Counted from the first letter of the stretch, positions 52,501 through 62,967 are shown. The stretch is DNA of 64,000 nt from Paulinella micropora (GCA_019918135.1 WBZZ01000897.1:265001-329000); one strand, 5' to 3'. Program-made: numbers and translations. Notes: generated by a model not told the origin, from the letters alone.

Positions 52501-53271
52501 CTAGGTCAAGGCCCCCGCCTGGTGCAGGCGGACTGGGTAGGTAGTAAAATCTTGCGCTAGGACGGTGGCCACGGTGTCTAGGCCAGCCGGTATGCTAGGC
52601 CTAGAGGTCTTCCCGTCGCTAGTCTTGCCTTGGATCTCCAGCAACAGACAAAAGGGCGGGCTGGAGCCGCGGAGGAAGGTGCACAGGTTGTGCAGAACTT
52701 GCTGTGGCTCCCGGTTCCAGGTTAGGTGCGACGTGCTACCAAAGTCAGTGACCAGCAGCTGGGGCTGGAGTCTAGCCAGGTCGCGCCAGCTCTCCTCTTG
52801 TGTCCAGACGTAGCCCTCTTGGCTACCGGCGCTCCAAGCAGCCCAGGGTATACCAAAGATGAGCCCCCCCTGAGCTATCCTGTCTGTGTCGCGTGTACGG
52901 TTGGAGCCCAGCCAGGCCACGCGCGGCCCGGTGGAAACGGCCTCCCTGAGCTGGTACAGCAGTGCTTGGGCCCTCACCTCGGCTCCCCAAGCACGTGCGG
53001 ACTGTGTCGGCCCCCGTTGTCCGACCGCTCCGCCCCGCTGCAAGGAATAGACGCGCGCCAGGGCTTCCTCCCCGAAGCACGCCAGGAAGAGGAAACGCCA
53101 GGCAGCCTCGCGCAGCAGGAACGCGGCCCACCAGGCTACGCACTCGCAGGCGGTGCCACCTTCCCCGGCTCGCAGGCGCAGGAGGAGGAGCCAGGCGCTA
53201 CGAAAGGCGGGCTCGCGGACGGGCGGCAGCAACGAAGAGCCCCACTTCGATTCCTCCTGCTTCACCTCCAT
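52501..53271 (-). CDS. Unidentified viral protein, 256 aa
   Basis: Start taken at MEVKQEESKWGSSLLPP (53,271), because upstream codons are low-complexity Pro/Arg. The middle has Trp/Leu-rich helices (WWAAFLLREAAWRFLFLACF). The last 120 residues contain VAWLGSNRTRDTD, LLVTDFGSTSHLTWN and FCLLLEIQGKTSDGK, a pattern of beta strands with acidic turns reminiscent of a Rossmann-type methyltransferase; that resemblance is weak. Reads whole. Confidence 0.45.
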   Translation of the reverse strand: MEVKQEESKWGSSLLPPVREPAFRSAWLLLLRLRAGEGGTACECVAWWAAFLLREAAWRFLFLACFGEEALARVYSLQRGGAVGQRGPTQSARAWGAEVRAQALLYQLREAVSTGPRVAWLGSNRTRDTDRIAQGGLIFGIPWAAWSAGSQEGYVWTQEESWRDLARLQPQLLVTDFGSTSHLTWNREPQQVLHNLCTFLRGSSPPFCLLLEIQGKTSDGKTSRPSIPAGLDTVATVLAQDFTTYPVRLHQAGALT

Positions 53272-53476
53272 GGGTACCGGCTCACGGGGCCGAGGCTCTT
53301 GGAGGATATTCGCGGGGGGCCGCCGTGGCAGGAGCAAGGGGGGGGCGCAGCGGGGGGGGGGGGGGGGGCGTGCCTCTCCGCCCGCTCCTCTCGCTGCCGC
53401 CGCCCCCTCGGGCCTTCCCCCCCCCCCCCCCAGCGGTGGGCGGTCGGGCGTACCCGCGCCTAGGGCCGCCGCGCGG
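53272..53476. other. G/C homopolymer-rich spacer
   Basis: Contains runs of 18 G (53,351-53,368) and 13 C (53,418-53,430). Such runs are prone to length error, which should be kept in mind for frames nearby. Confidence 0.6.
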
Positions 53477-54220
53477 TCAGGCGGCGGCCGGGGCCGGGGC
53501 GCCGGCGGGGGCAGGGGCGGGGGCGGGGGCCGTGAGCCGGTCGAAGTACCGGCGGCTGGCCGGGTCATACAGGTCCGGCCAGAGGTACAGGCTGGCCGGC
53601 TCACAGGTCGTGCGCCCCCCGCGGGCCTTCTCCCCCGGGGAGACGTAGCTGTGCCGCACGGCCAAAAAGGCATGGGCGCGCCGGAAGAAGTGCGGGTTTT
53701 GCTGGACGAAGGTGTCGTAGGGCAGGACCTTCTCCAGAATGCGACCCCCGCGTTGCGTCCGCAGGCAGACATGCGGGCCGTACACCAGGATGGGGCGTTG
53801 GCCCCCGCCGGGGTCGCGGGCCAGCGCTGCCACGGAGCCTACCCACAGGGCCACCACGCGCCAGTCGATGTCTAGTGCTTTACTGGAAGCCCGGTAAACT
53901 CGCGCCACGAGAGTGCGCTGAACCTCCGGTCGCAGCACGATGCAGCGCTCCAGGCACAGCCGCCGTGCCGCCTGCCGCCGCTCGCGCCGGATGCAGGCCC
54001 CGCAGTACCACTGGTCGGCTAGGAGCGGCTGCTCGGTCCAGGGATGGAAACTCGTGGCTTCGGCTTCGCTCGGCCGGCCGCCGCCATGCTGTCCACAGAC
54101 GGCGCACGGGGCGGGGCCGGGCCCTCCGTGTCCCGCTGGGCGCGTGGCGGCGGCGGGGTCGAAGAGGCCGCTGGGTCCGCTGGTTCCGCTGGTTCCGGTG
54201 GGGGGTGGGGTCAGCATCAC
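53477..54220 (-). CDS. Zinc-binding-like viral protein, 247 aa
   Basis: MMLTPPPTGTSGTSGPSG start, then two cysteine pairs (CAVCGQHGGG and WYCGACIRRERRQ) about 35 residues apart, consistent with a zinc ribbon or PHD-like finger. A folded domain follows (DIDWRVVALWVGSVAALA; RGGRILEKVLPYDTFVQQ), and the end is Ala/Pro-rich. Reads whole. A nucleic-acid or protein-binding role is possible; no named family. Confidence 0.5.
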   Translation of the reverse strand: MMLTPPPTGTSGTSGPSGLFDPAAATRPAGHGGPGPAPCAVCGQHGGGRPSEAEATSFHPWTEQPLLADQWYCGACIRRERRQAARRLCLERCIVLRPEVQRTLVARVYRASSKALDIDWRVVALWVGSVAALARDPGGGQRPILVYGPHVCLRTQRGGRILEKVLPYDTFVQQNPHFFRRAHAFLAVRHSYVSPGEKARGGRTTCEPASLYLWPDLYDPASRRYFDRLTAPAPAPAPAGAPAPAAA

Positions 54221-54233
54221 GGGCCGTTACTAC

Positions 54234-55549
54234 TTACACGTGCTTTTTGGCACGGAAGGGTGTCCACTGTTCGGGAGGGGAGCCGCCCGTGGGCGGGGGG
54301 CCGTCCGGGGGCGGGCGGCCGCCCCCACCGCCCGCCCGCGGCGCCGCGGGTGGGAGCGGGAGGGGGGCGGGGGGGCGGCCCCACCGCTTCTTCTTCTTCC
54401 CCTGCCCGGGCGCCGTGGGCGGGGGCGGGGGGGGCCGCTCTCCCCCGTGCAGGCGCCGCCACCGCTGGAGGGTCGCCCCGATCCGCTGGTACATGCACCC
54501 ACCGCCGGGTGCCACGCCCCCGCCGGCCAGGATGTCTTGCAGCAGCAGCGCGCTCAGCAGCTCGCCCGGCAGCCTCTCCGGCCCCGCTCCCAGGTGGTAC
54601 AGGCGCGCGGCCTGGCCCTCCTGGTGCAGGCAACGCCGCAGCAGCCGCCGGCCGGCGTCGGCGCCCAGGTGGTGCGCCGCGAGCGAAGGCAGGAAGAGGT
54701 AGCAGAACGCACGCAAGCACAAGGTCTGGTCAAGCTCACGGCCGGGGGCCGGGGCGGGGCCCGCCACCGGTCCAGCCCCGGACGGGCGCGCGGTGGCTGT
54801 CCCGGGGCCCGCGGCTGCCCCTGGCTCGCCATAGCAGTACAAGTGCGTTTGCCTGGCGGCCCAGGCGGCTAGCGAGGCCCCCCACTCCTCCACGGGCCGG
54901 CCCCCCAGCCTAGTTCCTCCCACAGCGGGGCCTGCTGGCGCAGAAACAAGTGCACGTGCGAGTGAGTCTGGTGCTGGCTCCCGTGCGCGGCCGCCACCGC
55001 AACCTGTACGTGCCAGTTCAGGACGGCGCGCATCACTAGCGCCAGGGGCCAACGGGCGGAATCGGAGCCCGCCAGGGGGGCGTACAGCTCGGCCGACTCG
55101 TCCAGCCACGACGCTAACGCGGCGGCCGGCCGCGCGTCCCGTTCCCACGCCCCCCCGGGCAGCGCCCCCCCGGTGGCGGGTTCCTCCAGCAGGCTGGCGC
55201 ATTGGTCCCGCAGCGAACTAGCCGCGTCGCCGTGGTGCAGGTGTGCCTGGTGGAGGGTGTGGCACAGGTGCTGTTGGCATTCGGGCAGGCCCCAGCGCAG
55301 CCGCATGAAAACCGGGCCCAGGATGCAGGGCAGCTCAGCCCCGAGAAATTCTATCCCCTTGGCGCGGCAGAGCCAGTCGAAGTAGAAGCTGGCTAGCGTG
55401 CGCAGGAGCCCGTGGAAGCTGTGGGACCCCTGTGCCCACTGTGCCCAGCCACGCCAGGCCGCTAGGGCCTCCTCGCTAGGCGCTGACGGGGGCGGCTCAG
55501 GCGCCGGCCCCGGGCGGGGGCGGCTCAGGCGCCGCAGAGACCAGGGCAT
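54234..55549 (-). pseudogene. Helical viral protein of about 430 codons (broken)
   Basis: Start taken at MPWSLRRLSRPRPGP (55,549). Leu/Trp/His-rich helical stretches include FHGLLRTLASFYFDWLCRAK, LPCILGPVFMRLRWGLPECQ and LCLRAFCYLFLPSLAAHHLG. The end is a Pro/Gly/Lys low-complexity tail. No catalytic motif seen. It lies between a zinc-binding-like protein and the divergent 55,976 gene. Broken; family unknown. Confidence 0.4.
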
Positions 55550-55975
55550 GCCCCGCAGCCGCCCGGGAGGAGGGCGGCGGGTTGGCGAGCACCGCCGGGG
55601 ACGGACTGCCGGCGCGGGGGGGCGAGGAGGAGGGGACCACCCCCGGCTGGCAAGTGTGGCCGGCGCACGCCCACGGGGCCGGCCCCGGGCGGAGCGGAAG
55701 GGAGGGGGGGGCCTCCTCTCTTCCCCTCCGCTCCGCGGCCGGCGGTCCGTCCCCGGCCGGTTCGCCGGGGTGGCCGGCCCCCGGCGGAGCGGAGGGGGGA
55801 GGAGGAGAGCAGCCGGCGCCGGTGGGGGGCGGGGCGCGGGGAGGGAGAAGGGAGGGGGGGCGCGGGGAAACCCGGCCGCCGGCGCCAGTGGGGGGGGGCC
55901 AGTCCGCCAAACAGCGCAGAAAGCCTGCCTCTCCCGCGCCGCTGCTCCCTCTCTCCCACCCCTGGCTGGCCTGCC
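55550..55975. other. GC-rich divergent intergenic region
   Basis: Between diverging starts at 55,549 (minus) and 55,976 (plus). Long Gly/Pro shadow frames only; likely promoter region for both. No TATA box recognised. Confidence 0.4.
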
Positions 55976-56602
55976 ATGCAGCACTATCCGGCCGCCCTGA
56001 GTAGTTTCGGCACCCCACCCCCCTCCGCCGACAGTGAGCCGGGAGGGGCGGACCCAGGAGGGGCGGACCACGCCCCCCCGGGCTGGGGCGAGGGGGGCGA
56101 AGGCCCCCCGGATGCTCCGGCGTACGAACGGGTGTGTCTGTACGAGGACATCCGCCAGGCCGAGCTGGAGGACGAGCAGCAGCACCCCGAGGCCGAGCGT
56201 GGGTACTGTTTTGCGTGCCTCTTTATGCCGCACGGACACAGCGAGAACAAGGACTTCCAGCAGCTGCAGGCCAAGCTGGACGAATGGGGCTTGCGCAGCC
56301 CGCTGGTGGTCTTGCGTGCGGTGCAGAGCTGGTACGTTCGGAGGTGGCTGCGGGAATGCAACAAGTATTGGTTGCTCGGCAGCATCCACCAGCACATTAT
56401 CCAGCACCGAGCTATGCCCAGGCGCATCTTCCTGCAGAGCGTCCAGCGCATGACACAACTGAGCCTGCACCACCTGGCGGACACGGAGTTGTTGCGCAGG
56501 AATCTACAAACGAACCAGGTAGAGGTCAGCGACACGGGCCTCTGCAAGCTGCAGCGCTTGCTCAACGTCAGCATCAAACTACAAAACCTCATGGAGGAAT
56601 GA
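55976..56602 (+). CDS. CxxC/HxxxH zinc-binding-like viral protein, 208 aa
   Basis: MQHYPAALSSFGTPPPSAD start, Pro/Gly-rich head, then YCFACLFMPHGHSENKDF with a CxxC pair (residues about 81-84), helices with WYVRRWLRECNKYWLLGS, and IHQHIIQHR with an H-x3-H pair (about 138-142), ending in LCKLQRLLNVSIKLQNLMEE. A CxxC plus HxxxH layout followed by two helices recurs in small proteins of several eukaryotic DNA viruses, which makes this a good probe for the family. Stop codon overlaps AATAAA. Reads whole and has the least biased composition of the GC-rich genes. Confidence 0.65.
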   Translation: MQHYPAALSSFGTPPPSADSEPGGADPGGADHAPPGWGEGGEGPPDAPAYERVCLYEDIRQAELEDEQQHPEAERGYCFACLFMPHGHSENKDFQQLQAKLDEWGLRSPLVVLRAVQSWYVRRWLRECNKYWLLGSIHQHIIQHRAMPRRIFLQSVQRMTQLSLHHLADTELLRRNLQTNQVEVSDTGLCKLQRLLNVSIKLQNLMEE

Positions 56603-56607
56603 ATAAA
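56602..56607 (+). terminator. AATAAA poly(A) signal overlapping the stop codon
   Basis: TGAATAAAG: stop codon of the 55,976 gene and poly(A) signal share a base. This economy is typical of compact eukaryotic viral genomes. Confidence 0.75.
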
Positions 56608-56980
56608 GACCCCTCCCGCCGCCGCGCCTCCCCCGCCCGCGCGCCCGGCCGCTCGTGACCCGGCGACCTGGCGTGGCCGCGGTGCCGGGCGTGGCCGCGG
56701 TGCCGGGCGCGGGCGGGGGGGGGGGGGGCAGAGCCGCGCGGCGCCCCCCGTCGTCGCCATCGCCACACCCCCCCCTCCTGCCAGTGCGCCCGGCCGGCCG
56801 GGCGGCGCCGTGGGCGCATGGCCGCGGTGCCAGGCGGGGGGGGGCGTAGGGCCGCGCAACCCCCGTCCGCCGTCGCCCCCCCCCCCGCCCGCGCCCGCGG
56901 GCCCGTGCGCCCGTGCGCCCACGGCGCCGCCCAGCCGGTTGGCCCCGTCCCCTGCATCCCCACAACCTTCTAGCCACCGG
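56608..56980. other. GC-rich spacer with tandem GGCGTGGCCGCGGTGCC motifs
   Basis: Contains two tandem copies of CGTGGCCGCGGTGCCGGG (56,673-56,708), a related copy at 56,814-56,832, and long G and C runs. No supported gene. Confidence 0.4.
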
Positions 56981-58870
56981 ATGTACAAGGCGTACTCCAA
57001 GCCAGTGGCCTACGGCCACAGCGGCAGCGAGGACAGCGAGAGCGACAGCGAGAGCCTGTCTTCACAATCGCAGCCACCCCCGCCCACCCCCAGGGAGCGC
57101 GAGAAGAAGGTCAAGCACAAGAGCGAGGTACGCAAGAAGGGGCCCCAGCACGGGGCCGGTGACGAGCGGGAGGAGGAGGACGACGACGACGAGGAGGTCG
57201 AGGAAGACGACGAAGACTCAGACAGCGATCACCACGTGGCTGACTACCAGGACGGCGAGGAAGACGAGGAGGACGGGCAGGCGTCCGAGCCCCGGGAGGC
57301 TGAACGGCGGGCCAAGAGCGAACGGGCCGCGGAGAAGCTCGAGCAGAAGCAGCACAAGAAACGTCGCCGGGACAAGGAGCCGGCGGCGGACAAGCCCCCG
57401 GCCAAGAAGAAGACCAAGGTCCGCGCCGAGCCGGAGAAGAAGCGCGAGCGCGCGGCGGGGAGCCCGCCCCGGGCCAAGCCTAGCAAGCCCAGCAAGCCCA
57501 GCAAGGCCGGCCGGGCCGCGGATAGCCAGCCCGCCGCCTCGCCGAGCCCGCCGAGCCCGCCGAGCGCCAAGTGTGCCAAGCGGGCCTGGGCCGTGGGGGC
57601 GCTGCGGGAGAAGCTGGCGGCCGGCGGCAAGATCCCGGCCCACGAGACCGGTGCGCTGTCGGCGCTGCTGAGCCTGGAGCCTGTTCCCCCCCCGGCCGGC
57701 GACCTGGCGGCCAGGCAGGAGGCGCTGGAGGCGGGGCTGCGGGGTGTGCGTTACGACGCGCAGGTGCCGCCCGCGTTGCTGCCGTACAAGAGCCGGACGC
57801 TGTGGTGTGACAGCAGCTTGCCCGGGCGGCAGTCCCGCCGGAACTGGCCGCTGGGCAAGCAGGCGGTAGTGGATACCAAGCCCCCCGCCAAGCTGGTGAC
57901 GGAGGTCACCGCCTCGGGCCTCGAGGGCAGCGTAGCGCGGGTGGAATCCTCGGGGCGGCTGATGCGGGGGCTGTGTGTGCCATCCGCCAAGGAGTCCCCC
58001 TGGGTCGGGCCCGCGTACCTCTTGGAGCAAGACGCGGACGTCAGGCGGCAGGACTTTGCGGGGCTCCGGCTCGACGACGTGGGCCACTTTGTGGTGCTCC
58101 CCTGGGCGGCGCCGGACAAGAAGAACCAGGAGAAAGTGAATGTGCGCACCGCGAACGAAGTGCACTGCGCGGCTACGCTCTGCGTGCAGGGCGCGGAAAA
58201 GGAGGGTGCCTTTGTGTTGCACAGCGGGGTGACGGCGTTCCTGGCGCTCGGCTTCGCGCGCGCGCTCCAGCCGTGGCTGCCCGAGATCGAGGCCCTGGGC
58301 AACCGGCGTTACGGCAAGAAGGGGCGGATCTGCGGCTTCTGGGTGCCCACCGTCGTCCTGGACGTGGCGCGCGCTTACGCCAAGAATGCCAACTGGCTGC
58401 CACCGGGCGTGAGCGCCGAGGCGGAGGGCAAGGGCGGCAGAGCCCGGGGCGCCGCCGAGGAGGGCCGCCGCGGCGCGGGGGCGTCCGGGGCGAGCGCGCA
58501 GCTGCCGTTCAAGGGCCTCACCGATGGCTGCCGCAAGCTCCTGGCCCAAGAGGCACAGCTCACCGAAGTGGTCCGCAAGCAAGTACGCGAACAGCTGCGT
58601 GTGCTGGAACGCATGGCCAAGCTGCAGGAAGAGAAGCTGGCGCTGCTGGAGCAGTTGAGCCTAGCCGAACGCACGGCCGCCACCGGCGGCGCACAGCCGG
58701 CCCCGGCTGCCGCCGCCGGCCCCGGCCCTGGCCCCGGCCGAAGCCCAGTGCGACGCTGCTCCCCCGGCTCCCGCCCAGCCCGTCGCCGACGGCGCCCCGG
58801 CCTCCCCCGGGGAGGAGGAAGCGCACAGCCCCGCGGCCGTGTAGCCGACGGCTGGGCAGGACCTAGGTGA
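56981..58870 (+). pseudogene. Large charged nuclear-type viral protein, about 620 codons
   Basis: Start MYKAYSKPVAYGHSGSED at 56,981. The first 250 residues alternate acidic (EEEDDDDEEVEEDDEDSDSD) and Lys/Arg-rich segments (KKRRRDKEPAADKPPAKKKT) with nuclear-localisation character. A folded domain from about residue 280 to 480 follows (RNWPLGKQAVVDTKPPAKL; DDVGHFVVLPWAAPDKKNQE; FVLHSGVTAFLALGFARALQ). A Leu-zipper-like helix (VREQLRVLERMAKLQEEKLA) and a Pro/Ala tail end it. It could be a DNA-binding or core protein. No family match known to me. Broken near its end. Confidence 0.5.
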
Positions 58871-59246
58871 AGGACACGGCTAGGCAGGGAAAGGGAGGGG
58901 TGCGGGAGAGGGCAAAGCCGCCGTGACAGGAGGGGCTCACCCCCCTTCGGGGAGGAGGGCGGGCAGAGAGAGAGAGAGAGGGGGAAAAGGGGGAGGGCCC
59001 CGGCGGCCGTCCGAGGATTAAAAAAAAGCGTCGTGACACCCGCAACAACACTGACTTCGGCCGTACCAGCGCCGCACAGCTCCGGCCCGTTGGCCTCTGC
59101 GCCGCACAGCTCCGGCCTGTTGGCCCCGGCGCCCGGCATGAGTCTGCCCCCCCGGCGCCCGGCCGGACGCCGGGGCTTGCGCCCGTCACCGTAGCCTGGA
59201 CGCTAGGCAGGTCCAGGGGCCGCTTGCAGGCCGCCTTGCTCCGCCT
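58871..59246. other. GC-rich spacer
   Basis: A GA-rich tract at 58,960-58,983 and a duplicated GCGCCGCACAGCTCCGGCC (59,071-59,089 and 59,099-59,117) stand out. No gene supported. Confidence 0.4.
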
Positions 59247-60542
59247 GTGGGTTCTGCGCCAGCCCAGTCGTGTTGGTACCTGTGTCCTACTACGCCGGCC
59301 CTGACGGACTGCGTCCGCCGGGCCCTGGGCGCGAGCCCGGCCGCGGGCAAGGCCGTGGGCACGGCCGGCCTCGCACGTTGTTTGGCCCTGTCGGCCAACT
59401 TTGAGCTGCTCGGGGGCCAAGAGCGGCTGTCGTGTCTGGGCCTCCTCGACTGCGTGTCCGGCGAGGCGTTACTGTACCTGCGGGGCTCGACCGGCCGGCC
59501 GGCGCCGCCCTTGGCCCGGTGGTGCCTACGGGCCGACCACCCCACCCGGATCGGGGAGAGCTGGGTGTCCGGTACCGGCTACGTGCAGCGCGGCGGCTGG
59601 TGGCTGCTGAGCTGCGCGGCCGCCGACCAGAGCTTGTTCGGCCTGGGCTACCCGGTCGAACAGGGGGGGCGGTCCGCGGGCTTGGTCGTAGCCCGCGGGG
59701 CGGACCACTACTACTGCCTAGGCTGGGCCCAGGTGCTGGCGTGCCGGCCACAGCTGCTGCACCACTGGCGGGCCGCGCCCGGGCTGCCACCGGAGCTGCC
59801 CGGCGAACGCCCGGCCGTGGCCCGAGTCGAGAGCGGGGCGTCCTGGCTGCAGGCCCTGCTGGACGAGCAGGGCGCGCCGAGCCCAGCCGACGCCGACCAC
59901 CAGCGCGTCTGGTGGCAGTGCGTGCCGCCGCGCGCCACGGTCAGCGTAACCCTGCCGGCGGGCTCCGTGCACTCAGTCACGGCGCACACGCCGGACGAGC
60001 GCACCACGCCGTGGCCCGAGCCCACGGCGCGGGGCCAACCCCCCCCGGCCCCGACCTGTACGGTGTGCCTGCCCCGCGCGGCCCGGCACTGGCGCTTACT
60101 GACTAATCAACGCGTGGCCTTGTGGCACCTGCTCTGCCAGTACCGGGGCACCGGGCCGCCCCCCGAGTGTTGCACCGGCGAGCTCACGCCGCAGGGGCCC
60201 CGCCACCAGGCCCTGTGCCCCTGGGGCCGGCACCGGACGCCGGGGCCGGCCGTCTCCTTCACTTGCCACCCCGGCGGCCGGCCGGGGGTACCCGACGCGT
60301 GCCGTGCGCTAGCCACCGGCGTGCTGCACGGCCGTGTCCGAGCAGTCGACGGGCACACAGAGGCGGCACTGATCTGGGGGGCCCTGGCCCGGGGCGCCGG
60401 CCGCCCGCCGGCCTCGCTGCGCCTCGAGCTCGAGGGGCTCGCCGCGCCTTACTCGCACCTCGTGACTCTGACGGACCCCTGCTCCCCCGGGGGCGGTCCG
60501 CTAAGCCGGCCAGCAGCGCCGGCGCAGCTCAGGCAGAGATAA
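59247..60542 (+). CDS. Unidentified viral protein, 431 aa
   Basis: MGSAPAQSCWYLCPTTPAL start. Cys/Trp-rich with beta-strand-like segments (GGWWLLSCAAADQSLFGLGY; GLVVARGADHYYCLGWAQVL) and several later Cys residues (CTVCLP; ECCTGELT). The composition is Pro/Ala/Gly-rich and no catalytic motif could be found. The single reading frame of 1.3 kb is unbroken and third-position GC is high, as in the neighbours. An upstream start is not excluded. Confidence 0.45.
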   Translation: MGSAPAQSCWYLCPTTPALTDCVRRALGASPAAGKAVGTAGLARCLALSANFELLGGQERLSCLGLLDCVSGEALLYLRGSTGRPAPPLARWCLRADHPTRIGESWVSGTGYVQRGGWWLLSCAAADQSLFGLGYPVEQGGRSAGLVVARGADHYYCLGWAQVLACRPQLLHHWRAAPGLPPELPGERPAVARVESGASWLQALLDEQGAPSPADADHQRVWWQCVPPRATVSVTLPAGSVHSVTAHTPDERTTPWPEPTARGQPPPAPTCTVCLPRAARHWRLLTNQRVALWHLLCQYRGTGPPPECCTGELTPQGPRHQALCPWGRHRTPGPAVSFTCHPGGRPGVPDACRALATGVLHGRVRAVDGHTEAALIWGALARGAGRPPASLRLELEGLAAPYSHLVTLTDPCSPGGGPLSRPAAPAQLRQR

Positions 60543-60650
60543 GCGGGCGGGCTTTTTTTTAATGTACAGCCAAAACAGGAGTTTGGGGCGTTGGCAGCCC
60601 ACACGGTAGCCACCTGCAGGGACGGAAGGAGCCAGGGGACCCCCGCCTGC

Positions 60651-61028
60651 CTAGGGGTCGGCCGGCTCCTGCAGTCGCACCGACAGCAGCTTCGTGGGGT
60701 CTTGCAGTCGCTGTTCCCACAGCAGGTGGCCTTCGATCCACACCCGGGACATGTCCAGCATATGCACGTGCCGCCGCCGCGCGGCCGACCAGAAGGTGCG
60801 GGTGCAGCAGAAGCTCTTGTCCTGCAGGGCCTGGATGCAAGCCGCGCGCAGGTGGGGGCTAGAGCCGAGGCGCAGCCGCGGGTTCGCTAGGTAACGCCAG
60901 GACAGCGCCAAGTCCACCAGGCCTTCCTGCGGCACACAAGTCGCGGCCAAGATAGGGTTCTCCGTCTCGGGCCGGTACACCAAGGACAGCGGGGCCAAGG
61001 GCGGCGGGGTCCAGGACGAGTCCCCCAT
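60651..61028 (-). CDS. Unidentified viral protein, 125 aa
   Basis: MGDSSWTPPPLAPLSLVYRP start, then a compact domain with LALSWRYLANPRLRLGSS, SFCCTRTFWSAARRRHVHML and a DPTKLLSVRLQEP end. Convergent with the 431-codon gene. Reads whole. No family recognised. Confidence 0.45.
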   Translation of the reverse strand: MGDSSWTPPPLAPLSLVYRPETENPILAATCVPQEGLVDLALSWRYLANPRLRLGSSPHLRAACIQALQDKSFCCTRTFWSAARRRHVHMLDMSRVWIEGHLLWEQRLQDPTKLLSVRLQEPADP

Positions 61029-61331
61029 GCCGAAAGCTTCTGCGGGGTCTGGTAGCTGCCCCGCCGGCCCCCGCGCGGCACCCTCTCCCCCGCGCCCCGG
61101 GGTGCTGGAGGCTCTGGTCCCCTGACGGCCTCGACTTTGACCTCAGCAGGCTCCTGAGGGACAGAAAGCCGGCGAGGAGCTAGGCTCTACGTGCAAGCTT
61201 CCGCGCAGGTTTGCGTCCGGCAGCTAGACGCGCTCGAGCGCGGGCTGCGAGCGGCCGAAGAAGAACACTGGCCTTCGCTAGCAGGGAAAGGAGGGAGCAG
61301 GGGGAGGAAAAGGGCCTGGAGGGGGGGGTGG
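61029..61331. other. GC-rich spacer
   Basis: About 300 bases between the 125-codon gene and the lipase; no gene supported. Confidence 0.4.
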
Positions 61332-62442
61332 CTAGGACAGGGCCGGGTACGCGGGCAGCCAGTACCACCAATGGCCCCAGTGCCGGCGGTTGCTGCGCCT
61401 GACGGCGGCGTCCGCGGGGGAACCTGCTGGTCCCCACCAGTTGAGGTCCGCGCTCACGGCCCAGCCATCCAGGTCGAAGGCCCGGTAGCTGCCCCGGCGC
61501 TCCTCGGCTGCCTCGGGGTGCTGGTAAGCGCCGGCCCGCCTCCAGAGCACCGGCGGGAGGGTAGGGATCCAGTCGCTGCCGCGGTACAGGCGCAGCCAGC
61601 GCCACCGCCGGCCGGCCCGGCGGAACTCGGACAGCAGCAGGCTGTTGCCAGCCCGGTCACCAATCTTGGGCGCGCCGAACGTGACGCAGGTGAGGGCCGG
61701 GCCGGGGTCCCAGCCCAGCGTGTTGGCCAGGCCCACGACTAGGAGCGGCGCCATGGCCCCCCCCCAGCGACATGCCCGCCACGTACAGCTCGTCGGGCGG
61801 GTGCTGTCGTAGGAGCTCCTGCAGCCGCCAGAAGCAGGGGGGCGTGGCCGCGCGGAAGAACCCCCGGTGCAGCTTGAGGCTGGGCTCCCGTGGGTTCTCT
61901 TGGTAGAACCTCTGGGCCGCCGCGATCAAGCCGTCCCGCAGGGTCCGCGGGGCCGGGCTTTCCGCCTGCCCCGGGCTGCCCCGGGCTAGGCCGCGCTCCG
62001 CCTGGCGGTCCAAATCCAGCCGATGATTAGGCGCGGTCCACGTCCCGCGGACCGCGATAAAGAATTTGCGCCGCGCGTCCGACCAGCCGACGACGCACCC
62101 GGTCTGGGTCCGGGCACAGATCACCGCTTCCACGCACAGGTCCGCGCCGCCGGTCGTCGCGGCCGGCGGCGCGGCCCGGCACTCGACCTGCCGCCTGTCG
62201 TACCAGAAGGCCAGCGCACATTGCCCGTGCCGGCCCAGCCGCCGGGTGTGGGCTTGCAGTACGCGGCGTGCTTGGGCCGGCGGGAGCGGCGCCCCCTCGC
62301 CCGCCAGCCAGTCCCACAGCTGCAGGTCACTGGCGCGCAGCAGTCGTTGCACACAGGCCGAGGGATAGCACGACACGGACGCCAACACGGCGTTCGCCAC
62401 CCAGAACGCGAGCGGGGGGTCAGCTGCCGCCCGCGAGGTCAT
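61332..62442 (-). pseudogene. Class 3 lipase (alpha/beta hydrolase), viral
   Basis: Start taken at MTSRAAADPPLAFWVANAV (62,442). Hydrolase landmarks in order: FIAVRGTW (first strand, oxyanion region), LKLHRGFFRAA, ELYVAGMSLGGG (GxSxG nucleophile elbow), VTFGAPKIGDRAG, YRGSDWIPTLPP (catalytic Asp region) and AYQHPE (His region). This is the pattern of fungal-type class 3 lipases, also present in several giant viruses. It would hydrolyse lipid esters, perhaps to alter host membranes. The gene is broken. Confidence 0.75.
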
Positions 62443-62967
62443 ACTCGAACGGGGCACGCGCCGCTGGGCAGGCGTGCGGGTCGGGAGAAGGGGGAGAGAC
62501 ACTCAGTTCCCGCCCTTCGCGTGGTTTACCAGGGTACCCGGCCGGGAGACGGCCCGGCACGCGGACCAAATCTCCCTCCCCTGGCCCTCCCTAGGCCCGT
62601 CGTGTTTTTCTCCCTCCTTCTTCCCATCCAAGCCACCTTCCCCTTTGCCCGCGTCTGTGTCAGAGACTTTCCCTCCCTCTTTTGTTGCTCCCGCAGCCGG
62701 GAGGAGGTGCCGGTGGAGGGATCGCTCCTCCCCCTCCCCCAGGCAGGCAGAGAGGTTCCTAGCCCGCGCGATTGCCGGGCGTGGCGAGAGCACACAAGAA
62801 CCAACAGGAACCAAAAGGCCCGCAGCTTGCCAGCGACCTCTCTGGGTATTAAAGCCGTGCCAATGGGTCGTGTAGTCCCCCCCGGCCCAGCGCCCGTTCT
62901 CTTCAGCTTGCCCCGGCCGGCCCGGCAGTGCTAGTTCTCGACACACGGGAAGGGTGGCTTTCTTTGC
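62443..62967. other. Gene-free region with lower GC
   Basis: About 500 bases with GC visibly lower than around it, containing pyrimidine-rich DNA. It lies upstream of the lipase start and downstream of the MYND gene, so it may hold the lipase promoter. No motif recognised. Confidence 0.4.

Noticed and set aside
50867-59250. Very long overlapping ORFs in the GC-rich region (for example antisense frames over 55,976-56,602 and 57,218-58,582)
   Set aside because: At over 70% GC stop codons are rare, so shadows are long. They lack the amino-acid bias and codon-position GC pattern of the chosen genes and consist of Pro/Gly/Arg runs.
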